From contig NZ_FNCT01000002.1 in the NCBI RefSeq assembly GCF_900100495.1, forward strand, positions 62,001 to 126,000: a DNA stretch of 64,000 bases, written 5' to 3'. Below the pieces are notes generated by a model. The model saw only the letters and a program-made list of their open reading frames with translations, did no database searches and was not told the DNA's origin. This DNA comes from Pseudomonas benzenivorans. Its GTDB lineage: Bacteria > Pseudomonadota > Gammaproteobacteria > Pseudomonadales > Pseudomonadaceae. Below are positions 56,502-64,000 of the stretch, in pieces. The first letter of the stretch is position 1. The number at the start of each line of letters is the position of its first letter. A program made the position numbers and the translations under genes.

Positions 56502-58046
56502 TCAATGGCGCAGGTGCCGCAGGCGTAGCCCCAGCGCCAGCAAGGCCGCGACAAACGCCAGCAATCCGCCGCCGACCAGCAGGCTCAGCCACAGCGCACG
56601 CTGCTGCCAGCCCCAGGCGAACCATTCGCTCGGCGCCACGTTCAACCACCAGACCAGCGCCACCATCGCCGCACAGGCGCCCAGCAGGCGCAGGGCGAAC
56701 AGCCACCAGCCCCGCGCCGGCCGGTACACGCCGATCTTGTACAGCCCCCAGAACAGCAGCGCGGTGTTGAGCAGCGACGACAGCGAGGTCGCCAGCGCCA
56801 GGCCAACATGCTTGAGCGGCCAGATCAGCATCAGGTTGAACACCATGTTGGCCACCATGCAGATGATGGCAATGCGCACCGGCGTCTTCAAATCCTGGCG
56901 CGCGAAGAACGCCGGCGCCAACACCTTGATCAGCATGAAGGCCAGCACCCCGAGCGAGTAGGCCTTCAGCGCATTAGCCGACTGCAACACGTCGCGCTCG
57001 GTCATCGCCCCGTAGTGGAACAACGTGGCAATCAGCGGCTCGGCGAGAATCGCCAGGGCCAGCGCCGCCGGCACCCCGACCAGCAGGACCATGCGCAGCG
57101 CCCAGTCGATGGTCGCCGAGAACGCCTTGGGGTCGTCGGCCGCATGCTGGCGCGACAGGCTCGGCAGGATCACCGTGCCGATGGCGATGCCGAATGCGCC
57201 GAGCGGCAGCTCGGACAGACGATCGGCGTAATACAGCCAGGACACGCTGCCAGTCTGCAGCAGGGAGGCGAGCACGGTGTCGAGCAGCAGGTTGATCTGG
57301 CTGACCGAGACGCCGAACAACGCCGGCACCATCAGCAACATGATCCGCCGCACGCCCTCGTCACGGTGCAGCTTGGGCAGCGGCAGCAGCTTGATTCGCG
57401 CCAGGAACGGCAACTGGAACAGCAGCTGGGCAACCCCGGCGATCAATACGCCCCAGGCCAGCGCCATGATCGGCTGCTCGAAATACGGCGTCAGGTAGAT
57501 CGCCGCGCCGATCATGCACACGTTGAGCAGCACCGGGGTAAAGGACGGCACGGCGAAACGCCCGTAGCTGTTCAGCACCCCGCCGCAGAAGGCCGTCAGC
57601 GAAATCAGCAGCAAGTAGGGAAAGGTGATCTGCAGCAGCTCGCCGGCCAGTTCGAGCTTGGCCGGCTCGCTGCGAAAGCCCGGGGCGAACAGCATGATCA
57701 GGTACGGCGAGGCTACCACGCCCAGGGCGGTCAGGGCGGTCAGGGTCAGCCCCAGATAGCCGGCCGTGCGATCGACCAGTTGCTTGACCTCGGCCAGGCT
57801 GCGCTGCGTGCGGTATTCCGAGAGCACCGGCACGAACGCCTGGGCGAACGCGCCCTCGGCAAACAGGCGACGCAGGAAGTTGGGGATCTTGAAGGCGATG
57901 AAGAAGGCGTCGGCGGCCGGCCCGGAGCCGAAATAGGCGGCCACCACCATGTCGCGTATCATGCCGAGCACGCGCGACAGCAGGGTCATCACACTGACCA
58001 CCGCGCTGGAACGCAACAAGCCGCCCTTCCTGCCTCGCTCGGACAT
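56502..58046 (-). CDS. murJ: Lipid II flippase MurJ
   Basis: MurJ (MviN) flips lipid II across the inner membrane for peptidoglycan synthesis. The 514-residue protein from ATG 58046 (MSERGRKGGLLRSSAVV) has 14 predicted membrane segments and the conserved N-terminal TLLSRVLGMIRDMVVAAYFG with RxxG-DAFF-like elements, and the arginine-rich loop following. The frame stays open well upstream, but those residues lack membrane character and family similarity. It is divergent from rpsT. Confidence 0.95.
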   Translation of the reverse strand: MSERGRKGGLLRSSAVVSVMTLLSRVLGMIRDMVVAAYFGSGPAADAFFIAFKIPNFLRRLFAEGAFAQAFVPVLSEYRTQRSLAEVKQLVDRTAGYLGLTLTALTALGVVASPYLIMLFAPGFRSEPAKLELAGELLQITFPYLLLISLTAFCGGVLNSYGRFAVPSFTPVLLNVCMIGAAIYLTPYFEQPIMALAWGVLIAGVAQLLFQLPFLARIKLLPLPKLHRDEGVRRIMLLMVPALFGVSVSQINLLLDTVLASLLQTGSVSWLYYADRLSELPLGAFGIAIGTVILPSLSRQHAADDPKAFSATIDWALRMVLLVGVPAALALAILAEPLIATLFHYGAMTERDVLQSANALKAYSLGVLAFMLIKVLAPAFFARQDLKTPVRIAIICMVANMVFNLMLIWPLKHVGLALATSLSSLLNTALLFWGLYKIGVYRPARGWWLFALRLLGACAAMVALVWWLNVAPSEWFAWGWQQRALWLSLLVGGGLLAFVAALLALGLRLRHLRH

Positions 58047-58170
58047 TGCCAACCCCCTAGAAAAGGCCGCCGAGTTTAACGACCCGCATGGAGACTGGGT
58101 AGAGCAAGCAGCACGCCGGCCAGTTCCGCCTGACAGCCGATGGATAGCACGCACCGCCGAGCCGACAGGC

Positions 58171-58199
58171 TTGACAACGACCGAGCGCCTCGGCATGAT
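58171..58199 (+). promoter_or_regulatory. Promoter of rpsT
   Basis: TTGACA (58171-58176), a 17-base spacer and CATGAT (58194-58199) make a good sigma-70 promoter starting near 58206, about 42 bases before the rpsT GTG. Confidence 0.75.
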
Positions 58200-58247
58200 T
58201 CGCGGCCTTATTTGTTTGTATCCCCCCAGATTTCGAGGAGCTTGACG

Positions 58248-58526
58248 GTGGCCAATACACCTTCTGCCAAAAAACGCGCCAAACAGGCTGAGAAGCGTCG
58301 TAGCCATAACGCCAGCCTGCGCTCCATGGTCCGCACTTACATCAAGAACGTGGTCAAGGCGATCGACGCCAAGGATCTCGAGCTGGCCAAAACCGCCTAC
58401 ACCCTGGCTGTACCGGTAATCGACCGCATGGCCGACAAAGGCATCATCCACAAGAACAAAGCAGCCCGCCACAAAGGCCGCCTAAACGCCCACATCAAGG
58501 CGCTCGGCGAAGCTGCAGCAGCCTAA
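58248..58526 (+). CDS. rpsT: 30S ribosomal protein S20
   Basis: The 92-residue protein starts with GTG ([18 protein letters not shown]), preceded by a GAGGAG ribosome-binding site, and is rich in lysine, arginine and alanine as expected for S20. It includes [13 protein letters not shown] and [12 protein letters not shown]. In E. coli the non-ATG start of rpsT matters for autoregulation; a GTG here is consistent. It ends at an intrinsic terminator. Confidence 0.97.
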   Translation: MANTPSAKKRAKQAEKRRSHNASLRSMVRTYIKNVVKAIDAKDLELAKTAYTLAVPVIDRMADKGIIHKNKAARHKGRLNAHIKALGEAAAA

Positions 58527-58542
58527 GCTGTCTGTCCTTGAG

Positions 58543-58567
58543 AAACCGGCCCCAGGGCCGGTTTTTT
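58543..58567 (+). terminator. Intrinsic terminator of rpsT
   Basis: AACCGGCCC-AGGGCCGGTT is a near-perfect hairpin with a tiny loop followed by T4-A, about 17 bases after the rpsT stop. Confidence 0.93.
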
Positions 58568-58636
58568 ATTGCCTGCGAAACGCACCACCTCGCGACAATC
58601 CGCTCATTGATCCACGCCAGTGCACCAAGATCCACC

Positions 58637-58713
58637 CGTAGCCCGGATGAAATCCGGGGACCTTGGGCGGCGAACACGCGCTACATTTTCCCGGATCTCA
58701 TCCGGGCCACGGA
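58637..58713. repeat. GTAGCCCGGATGAAATCCGGG palindromic repeat
   Basis: GTAGCCCGGATGAAATCCGG at the left and CCCGGATCTCATCCGGGCCA at the right are inverted, giving a long hairpin with a loop containing GCGGCGAACACGCGC. The TAGCCCGGAT core also appears at about 7290. It lies between the rpsT terminator and creA. Confidence 0.6.
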
Positions 58714-58769
58714 GTTCAGGGGCTTCCTGCGAGGCTTGCGCATAAACACAGGATCTACCAGGCCAGAGC

Positions 58770-59240
58770 TCAGGACTTTTCCGGCCAGGGCAGAATCGGA
58801 ATGGCGGTCACCGCATTCTGCGGACTGCCCTCGATCACCCGGTCGCTGTAGACCAGGTACACCAGGGTATTGCGCTTTTCATCGAAGAACCGCACCACCT
58901 GCATGGTCTTGAACACCAGCGAGGTGCGCTCGCGAAACACCTCCTCGCCCTCCTCCAGCTCGGCCGTGAAGCGAATCGGTCCAAACTGACGACAGGCGAT
59001 CGACGCCTCGGCGCGATCCTCGGCCAGACCCAGGCCACCCTTCACCCCGCCGGTCTTGGCCCGCGACAGATAGCAGGTCACGCCCGCCACCTTGGGGTCG
59101 TCGAAGGCCTCGACAACGATCTTGTCGTTCGGCCCCATCCACTTGAATACCGTTGACACCTCGCCGATCTGCTCGGCCGACGCACAGAACGGCAACGCCA
59201 GCAGCACGCCCAGCAATCCCTTGATCACCCGCATCGACAC
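58770..59240 (-). CDS. creA: CreA family periplasmic protein
   Basis: The 156-residue protein (154 from the ATG at 59234) has a Sec signal ([19 protein letters not shown]) and the CreA family core [37 protein letters not shown] and [15 protein letters not shown]. The function of CreA is unknown. It follows proB after 6 bases and ends the obg-proB-creA operon, as in P. aeruginosa. Confidence 0.92.
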   Translation of the reverse strand: MSMRVIKGLLGVLLALPFCASAEQIGEVSTVFKWMGPNDKIVVEAFDDPKVAGVTCYLSRAKTGGVKGGLGLAEDRAEASIACRQFGPIRFTAELEEGEEVFRERTSLVFKTMQVVRFFDEKRNTLVYLVYSDRVIEGSPQNAVTAIPILPWPEKS

Positions 59241-59246
59241 TCTCCT

Positions 59247-60365
59247 TCAGACCAGAATCAAGTTGTCACGATGCACCAACTCCGGCTCATCGACGTAACC
59301 GAGCAGCCTCTCGATCGCCTCCGAGGACTGGCCGATGATTTTCTGCGCCTCCAGCGCACTGTAGTTGGCCAGGCCACGGGCAATTTCACGCCCATCGGGC
59401 CCGACGCACACCACCATCTCGCCACGCCGGAAGCTGCCCTGCACCGCCTTGACGCCGACCGGCAGTAGACTCTTGCGGTCGCTTACCAGCGCCTTCACCG
59501 CCCCCGCATCCAGCACCAGGGTGCCGCGGGTCTGCAGATGGCCGGCCAACCACTGCTTGCGCGCCGCCAGCAGGCTGCGCTCCGGCGCCAGCAGGGTGCC
59601 CAGGCGCTCGCCGGACCTGAGCCGCGCCAGCACCTGCTCGATCGCCCCACCGACGATCACCGTGTGCGCCCCGGAACGCGCCGCCAACCGCGCTGCCCGC
59701 AGTTTGGTCTGCATGCCGCCGCGCCCCAGCGCCCCGCCGACCCCGCCGGCCACCGCATCCAGCGCCGGGTCATCGGCACGCGCCTCGTAGATCAGCTCGG
59801 CACCCGGGTTATGCCGCGGATCGGCGTTATACATGCCATCGCGATCGGTCAGGATCACCAGCAGATCGGCCTCCACCAGGTTGGCCACCAGGGCCGCCAG
59901 GGTGTCGTTATCGCCGAAGCGGATCTCATCGGTGACCACCGTATCGTTCTCGTTGATCACCGGCACCACGTCCAACTCGACCAAGGTGCGCAACGTGCTG
60001 CGGGCATTCAGGTAGCGCTTGCGATCCGACAGGTCGTCATGGGTCAGGAGGATTTGCGCGGTGCGCCGGCCATGCTCGGCAAAGCTCGACTCCCAAGCCT
60101 GGATCAACACCATCTGGCCAATCGCTGCCGCCGCCTGCAACTCGTGCATGGCACTCGGTCGCGCCGTCCAACCCAGGCGACTCATGCCCGCCGCCACCGC
60201 CCCGGAGGACACCAGCACCAGCTCGACGCCCTGTTCACGCAGCGCCACCATCTGCCGGACCCACACCGCCATCGCCGCGCGATCCAGGCCACGCCCGTCG
60301 GCAGTCAACAGTGCACTGCCGATCTTCACCACCCAGCGCCGCGCGCCAGTCACCTTGTCACGCAT
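59247..60365 (-). CDS. proB: Glutamate 5-kinase
   Basis: ProB phosphorylates glutamate in the first step of proline synthesis. The 372-residue protein has the amino-acid kinase domain ([40 protein letters not shown]) and a C-terminal PUA domain (about 275-370; [14 protein letters not shown]). Standard length. It follows obg after 68 bases. Confidence 0.97.
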   Translation of the reverse strand: MRDKVTGARRWVVKIGSALLTADGRGLDRAAMAVWVRQMVALREQGVELVLVSSGAVAAGMSRLGWTARPSAMHELQAAAAIGQMVLIQAWESSFAEHGRRTAQILLTHDDLSDRKRYLNARSTLRTLVELDVVPVINENDTVVTDEIRFGDNDTLAALVANLVEADLLVILTDRDGMYNADPRHNPGAELIYEARADDPALDAVAGGVGGALGRGGMQTKLRAARLAARSGAHTVIVGGAIEQVLARLRSGERLGTLLAPERSLLAARKQWLAGHLQTRGTLVLDAGAVKALVSDRKSLLPVGVKAVQGSFRRGEMVVCVGPDGREIARGLANYSALEAQKIIGQSSEAIERLLGYVDEPELVHRDNLILV

Positions 60366-60433
60366 GATCTTCCAACCTTAGCTGCGACCCGTCATTACAA
60401 AAACGCCGCAATTAAGCGGCGTTGGAAATTTGC

Positions 60434-61717
<1,284 letters not shown>

Positions 61718-61780
61718 TTACCCCGCGCTCGAAGCGCGGCAACCCGGGTAATCGGGCAAGAACCCCTAGAATACAGAAAC

Positions 61781-61812
61781 AAAAAAGCCCCGTCGCAAGG
61801 ACAGGGCTTTTC
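61781..61812 (-). terminator. Terminator between rpmA and obg
   Basis: On the minus strand AAAAGCCCTGTCC and GACGGGGCTTTTTT form a hairpin with a few mismatches, followed by a T6 tract, 15 bases after the rpmA stop. It may reduce but not abolish read-through into obg. Confidence 0.8.
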
Positions 61813-61826
61813 CAGCAGCCGCGCGA

Positions 61827-62084
61827 TTAGGCCGCGACGACGCTCACGTAACGGCGACCGAAGGCGCCTTTTACTTCAAACTTGACCACGCCTTCGACTT
61901 TCGCGAAGAGGGTGTGATCCTTACCCATGCCCACGCCGTAACCGGCATGGAACTGGGTGCCGCGCTGACGCACGATGATGTTGCCGGCCTTGATGACCTG
62001 GCCGCCGTACATCTTCACGCCAAGGCGTTTGGCTTCTGAGTCGCGACCGTTGCGGGTAGAACCGCCAGCTTTTTTGTGTGCCAT
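61827..62084 (-). CDS. rpmA: 50S ribosomal protein L27
   Basis: The 85-residue protein begins [20 protein letters not shown], the conserved L27 N-terminus that reaches the peptidyl-transferase centre, and contains [15 protein letters not shown]. It follows rplU after 38 bases in the usual rplU-rpmA operon. Confidence 0.98.
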   Translation of the reverse strand: MAHKKAGGSTRNGRDSEAKRLGVKMYGGQVIKAGNIIVRQRGTQFHAGYGVGMGKDHTLFAKVEGVVKFEVKGAFGRRYVSVVAA

Positions 62085-62122
62085 GAGTCAATACTCCTAT
62101 AAAGGGATTAGGCCGAAACGAA

Positions 62123-62434
62123 TCAGGCCTGAATACCGGTGATTTTGATCTCAGTGAACCACTGACGGTGGCCCTGACGCTTCATGTGGTGCTTACGACG
62201 GCGGAACTTGATGATGGTCACTTTGTCGTGACGGCCTTGTGCAACAACCTCGGCCACAACCTTGGCGCCATCAACAACCGGGGCGCCGATTTTCACGTCG
62301 TCACCGTTGCCGACCAGCAACACGCGGTCAAAAGTCACGGCGTCGCCAGTGGCGAGCTCGAGCTTTTCGACCTTGAGGAATTCGCCTTCGGTGACTTTGT
62401 ATTGCTTGCCACCAGTAACAATCACTGCGTACAT
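62123..62434 (-). CDS. rplU: 50S ribosomal protein L21
   Basis: The 103-residue protein [18 protein letters not shown] ends with the L21 signature [27 protein letters not shown] sequence (shown in part). It is the first gene of the rplU-rpmA operon, with a leader of about 130 bases from the promoter at 62572-62600, long enough for a regulatory structure. Confidence 0.98.
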   Translation of the reverse strand: MYAVIVTGGKQYKVTEGEFLKVEKLELATGDAVTFDRVLLVGNGDDVKIGAPVVDGAKVVAEVVAQGRHDKVTIIKFRRRKHHMKRQGHRQWFTEIKITGIQA

Positions 62435-62571
62435 GGTAAATCTCCGTTAATCCTGCTCACCCAGCGCTTTATAGGAATAGTCGTCGGCTGGCATGGCTGC
62501 TCGGGGCCGGAAGGACGCCCTTGCAATTGCGTAAGGCAGGGAAATACCCAGGGGGAAGTTCAGGGTGCGCG

Positions 62572-62600
62572 ATTGTACGCAAGCTGGCGGCGCCGCGCAA
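62572..62600 (-). promoter_or_regulatory. Promoter of rplU-rpmA
   Basis: On the minus strand TTGCGC (62600-62595), a 17-base spacer and TACAAT (62577-62572) form a sigma-70 promoter followed by the GC-rich CGCGCACCC, typical of ribosomal protein operons. The leader to the rplU ATG is about 130 bases. Confidence 0.65.
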
Positions 62601-62618
62601 GCACCCGCGGCGCTTGCC

Positions 62619-62647
62619 TTGACAGGCCCAACCCCGCCCCATAGCAT
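62619..62647 (+). promoter_or_regulatory. Promoter of ispB
   Basis: TTGACA (62619-62624), a 17-base spacer and TAGCAT (62642-62647) form a good sigma-70 promoter divergent from the rplU promoter, with its start near 62654. Confidence 0.7.
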
Positions 62648-62678
62648 GCCGCGCAACCTTCGAGGAGCACTGTCGCTG

Positions 62679-63647
62679 ATGCAACCCCAGGCTTTCTACC
62701 GCGTGGTGGCGGACGATTTTACCGCCGTCGACGGCATCATCCGTCAGCAACTCGTATCGCGCGTACCGCTGGTGGAGAAGATCGGCGACTATATTATCTC
62801 CGCGGGCGGCAAGCGTCTGCGTCCGCTGCTGGTTCTGCTCAGCGGCAAAGCGCTCGGCCGGGATGACGACAAGTTGCGCCTGCTCGCCGCCACCATCGAA
62901 TTCCTGCACACCGCCACCCTGCTGCATGACGACGTGGTCGACATGTCCGACATGCGCCGCGGCCGCAGCACCGCCAATGCCCAATGGGGCAACGCGCCCA
63001 GCGTGCTGGTCGGCGATTTCCTCTATTCGCGCTCCTTCGAGATGATGGTCGAACTCGGCTCCATGCCGGTGATGAAGATCCTCTCCAAGGCCACCCGGGT
63101 GATCGCCGAAGGCGAAGTGCTGCAGTTGTCGAAGATCCGCGATGCCAGCACCACCGAAGAGACCTACATGGAAGTCATCCGCGGCAAGACCGCGATGCTC
63201 TTCGAAGCCTCGACCCACAGCGCCGCTGCCCTGGCCGGCGCATCGAGCGCGCAGACCGAAGCCCTGCGCACCTTTGGCGACCATCTCGGTGTGGCCTTCC
63301 AACTGGTCGACGACCTGCTCGACTATCGCGGCGACGCGGCGACCCTGGGCAAGAACGTCGGCGACGACCTCGCCGAAGGCAAGCCGACCCTGCCGCTGAT
63401 CTACACCATGCGCGAAGGCAGCGGCGAGCAGGCCAGCCTGGTGCGCCGGGCGATCCAGAAAGGCGGCCTCGAAGACCTGGAGAGCATCCGCGATGCCGTG
63501 GAAGCGGCCGGCGCCCTGGATTACACGGCGGAAAAGGCGCGCGACTTCGCCGAGCGCGCCATCGCTTGCCTGGATGCCCTGCCCGCCGGCGAATACCGCG
63601 ATGCCCTGGTCGAACTGAGCCGCTTCGCCGTCGCCCGCACCCACTGA
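62679..63647 (+). CDS. ispB: Octaprenyl/polyprenyl diphosphate synthase
   Basis: IspB makes the side chain of ubiquinone. The 322-residue trans-prenyltransferase has GKRLRPLLVLLSGKAL, the first aspartate motif LLHDDVVDMSDMRRG and the second FQLVDDLLDYRGD. The ATG at 62679 gives the standard length; GAGGAG lies 12 bases upstream, slightly far. It is divergent from rplU-rpmA, as in E. coli and Pseudomonas. Chain length (C40 or C45) cannot be read reliably. Confidence 0.96.
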   Translation: MQPQAFYRVVADDFTAVDGIIRQQLVSRVPLVEKIGDYIISAGGKRLRPLLVLLSGKALGRDDDKLRLLAATIEFLHTATLLHDDVVDMSDMRRGRSTANAQWGNAPSVLVGDFLYSRSFEMMVELGSMPVMKILSKATRVIAEGEVLQLSKIRDASTTEETYMEVIRGKTAMLFEASTHSAAALAGASSAQTEALRTFGDHLGVAFQLVDDLLDYRGDAATLGKNVGDDLAEGKPTLPLIYTMREGSGEQASLVRRAIQKGGLEDLESIRDAVEAAGALDYTAEKARDFAERAIACLDALPAGEYRDALVELSRFAVARTH

Positions 63648-63667
63648 GCCACCGCGCCCTGATGAAG

Positions 63668-63692
63668 GCCCGTCCACGCGACGGGCTTTTTA
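63668..63692 (+). terminator. Intrinsic terminator of ispB
   Basis: GCCCGTC-CACGC-GACGGGC is a perfect 7-bp hairpin followed by T5-A-TT, 20 bases after the ispB stop. Confidence 0.93.
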
Positions 63693-63735
63693 TTGCACGA
63701 CGAAAAATCGCGATTAGCGCTTGCTATTAATTTAA

Positions 63736-63750
63736 TAGGAATTATTCTCA
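63736..63750. promoter_or_regulatory. Fur-box-like palindrome
   Basis: TAGGAAT-T-ATTCTCA has the 7-1-7 layout of the Fur site TGATAAT-N-ATTATCA and matches at about 10 of 14 arm positions. It lies in a very AT-rich stretch (TATTAATTTAATAGG) 28 bases before the PA4570-like gene, where a repressor would block the promoter. Confidence 0.45.
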
Positions 63751-63777
63751 TTTCTCCACTTAAAAGGGAGATGAGCC

Positions 63778-64000
63778 ATGACCTACCTGATCGATGCCTG
63801 GCTGGATAGGCCGCATCCGTATCTACGCATCCTCCACCGCGAAACCGGCGAAGTCTGCGCGGTCCTGGAGGAAGAGGCCCTGGATGAGCTGCGCGATCTG
63901 GGCGATCTGGATCTGCATGAACTGGGCTCCAGCGAGCCTATGGTGCTCAAGGAGCTGGTGCGCAGCCTGTTTCTATATTGCTACGCGCGGGCGTTGCGCC
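63778..64000 (+). CDS. Conserved hypothetical protein (PA4570-like), 5' part
   Basis: The gene runs off the right edge; 74 codons are visible. It starts MTYLIDAWLDRPHPYLRILH and continues GEVCAVLEEEALDELRDLGDLDL and SSEPMVLKELVRSLFLYCYAR. This corresponds to the small conserved Pseudomonas protein encoded after ispB (PA4570 in P. aeruginosa), of unknown function. A GGGAG site precedes the ATG. The upstream Fur-like palindrome suggests iron control. Confidence 0.75.
   Translation, partial: MTYLIDAWLDRPHPYLRILHRETGEVCAVLEEEALDELRDLGDLDLHELGSSEPMVLKELVRSLFLYCYARALR

Noticed and set aside
3500..58713. Dispersed palindromic repeats as CRISPR array parts
   Set aside because: Copies are scattered singly through intergenic regions, are self-complementary over their full length and lack regular spacers; no cas genes are present.

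Overview
The window is chromosomal DNA of a high-GC gammaproteobacterium, almost certainly a Pseudomonas. The evidence is the gene content and order (hemA-prfA-prmC-moeB-murI; lolB-ispE-tRNA-Gln-prs-rplY-pth-ychF; pilSR-thiO-minor pilins-ispH-fkpB-lspA-ileS-ribF-murJ-rpsT; obg-rplU/rpmA-ispB), the REP-type repeats and the lineage-restricted families (PP0621 family, DUF3094, the homologue of PA4570). No phage, IS transposase, rRNA or CRISPR array was recognised.

Layout. 0-3.5 kb: a probably light-controlled cluster (DUF523/DUF1722 protein, DNA photolyase, DUF2878 protein) behind a promoter with two direct-repeat sites that resemble LitR/PplR operators. 3.5-4.8 kb: repeats, a YkgJ cysteine-cluster protein and the lipid A deacylase PagL. 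4.8-9.7 kb (minus): hemA-prfA-prmC-moeB-murI. 9.9-16.8 kb (plus): TPR lipoprotein, lolB, ispE, two identical tRNA-Gln genes, prs, rplY, pth, ychF. 16.8-17.3 kb: a 440-bp gene-free stretch that looks like a synteny junction. 17.3-23.5 kb: DUF1780, MOSC, DUF3094, type II NADH dehydrogenase, a tRNA-Asn/Pro/Lys operon (minus), DUF1631 and PilZ proteins. 23.7-31.7 kb: clpB with a sigma-32 type promoter, pgeF, rluD, bamD, glutamine-dependent nadE and a PP0621-family protein. 31.7-50.4 kb: a type IV pilus island. 50.6-64 kb: housekeeping genes (ispH, fkpB, lspA, ileS, ribF, murJ, rpsT, creA, proB, obg, rpmA, rplU, ispB) and the start of a PA4570-like gene.

The pilus island is the most unusual part. 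After pilS-pilR (sigma-54 two-component system) and thiO come two complete minor-pilin operons in tandem on the minus strand. Module A (42.8-36.2 kb) reads fimU-pilV-pilW-pilX-pilY1-pilE. Module B (49.6-43.3 kb) reads pilE-pilV-pilW-pilX-pilY1-fimU, so the core order V-W-X-Y1 is the same but the flanking E and U genes are exchanged. The two PilY1 tip adhesins belong to clearly different subtypes. A divergent fimT with the DNA-binding GRxR motif closes the island. The cell may therefore be able to prime type IV pili with two alternative tip complexes, and FimT suggests DNA uptake. The island is visibly lower in GC than its flanks.

Several intergenic regions carry a family of composite palindromic repeats (GTAGGGTGGAA / GGCGGATTACGCC / GTAGGGTGCGC types) and one REP doublet. 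Functions and sites were assigned by reading the sequence and from family knowledge; no database search was run. Comparisons with PAO1 and P. putida are from memory.
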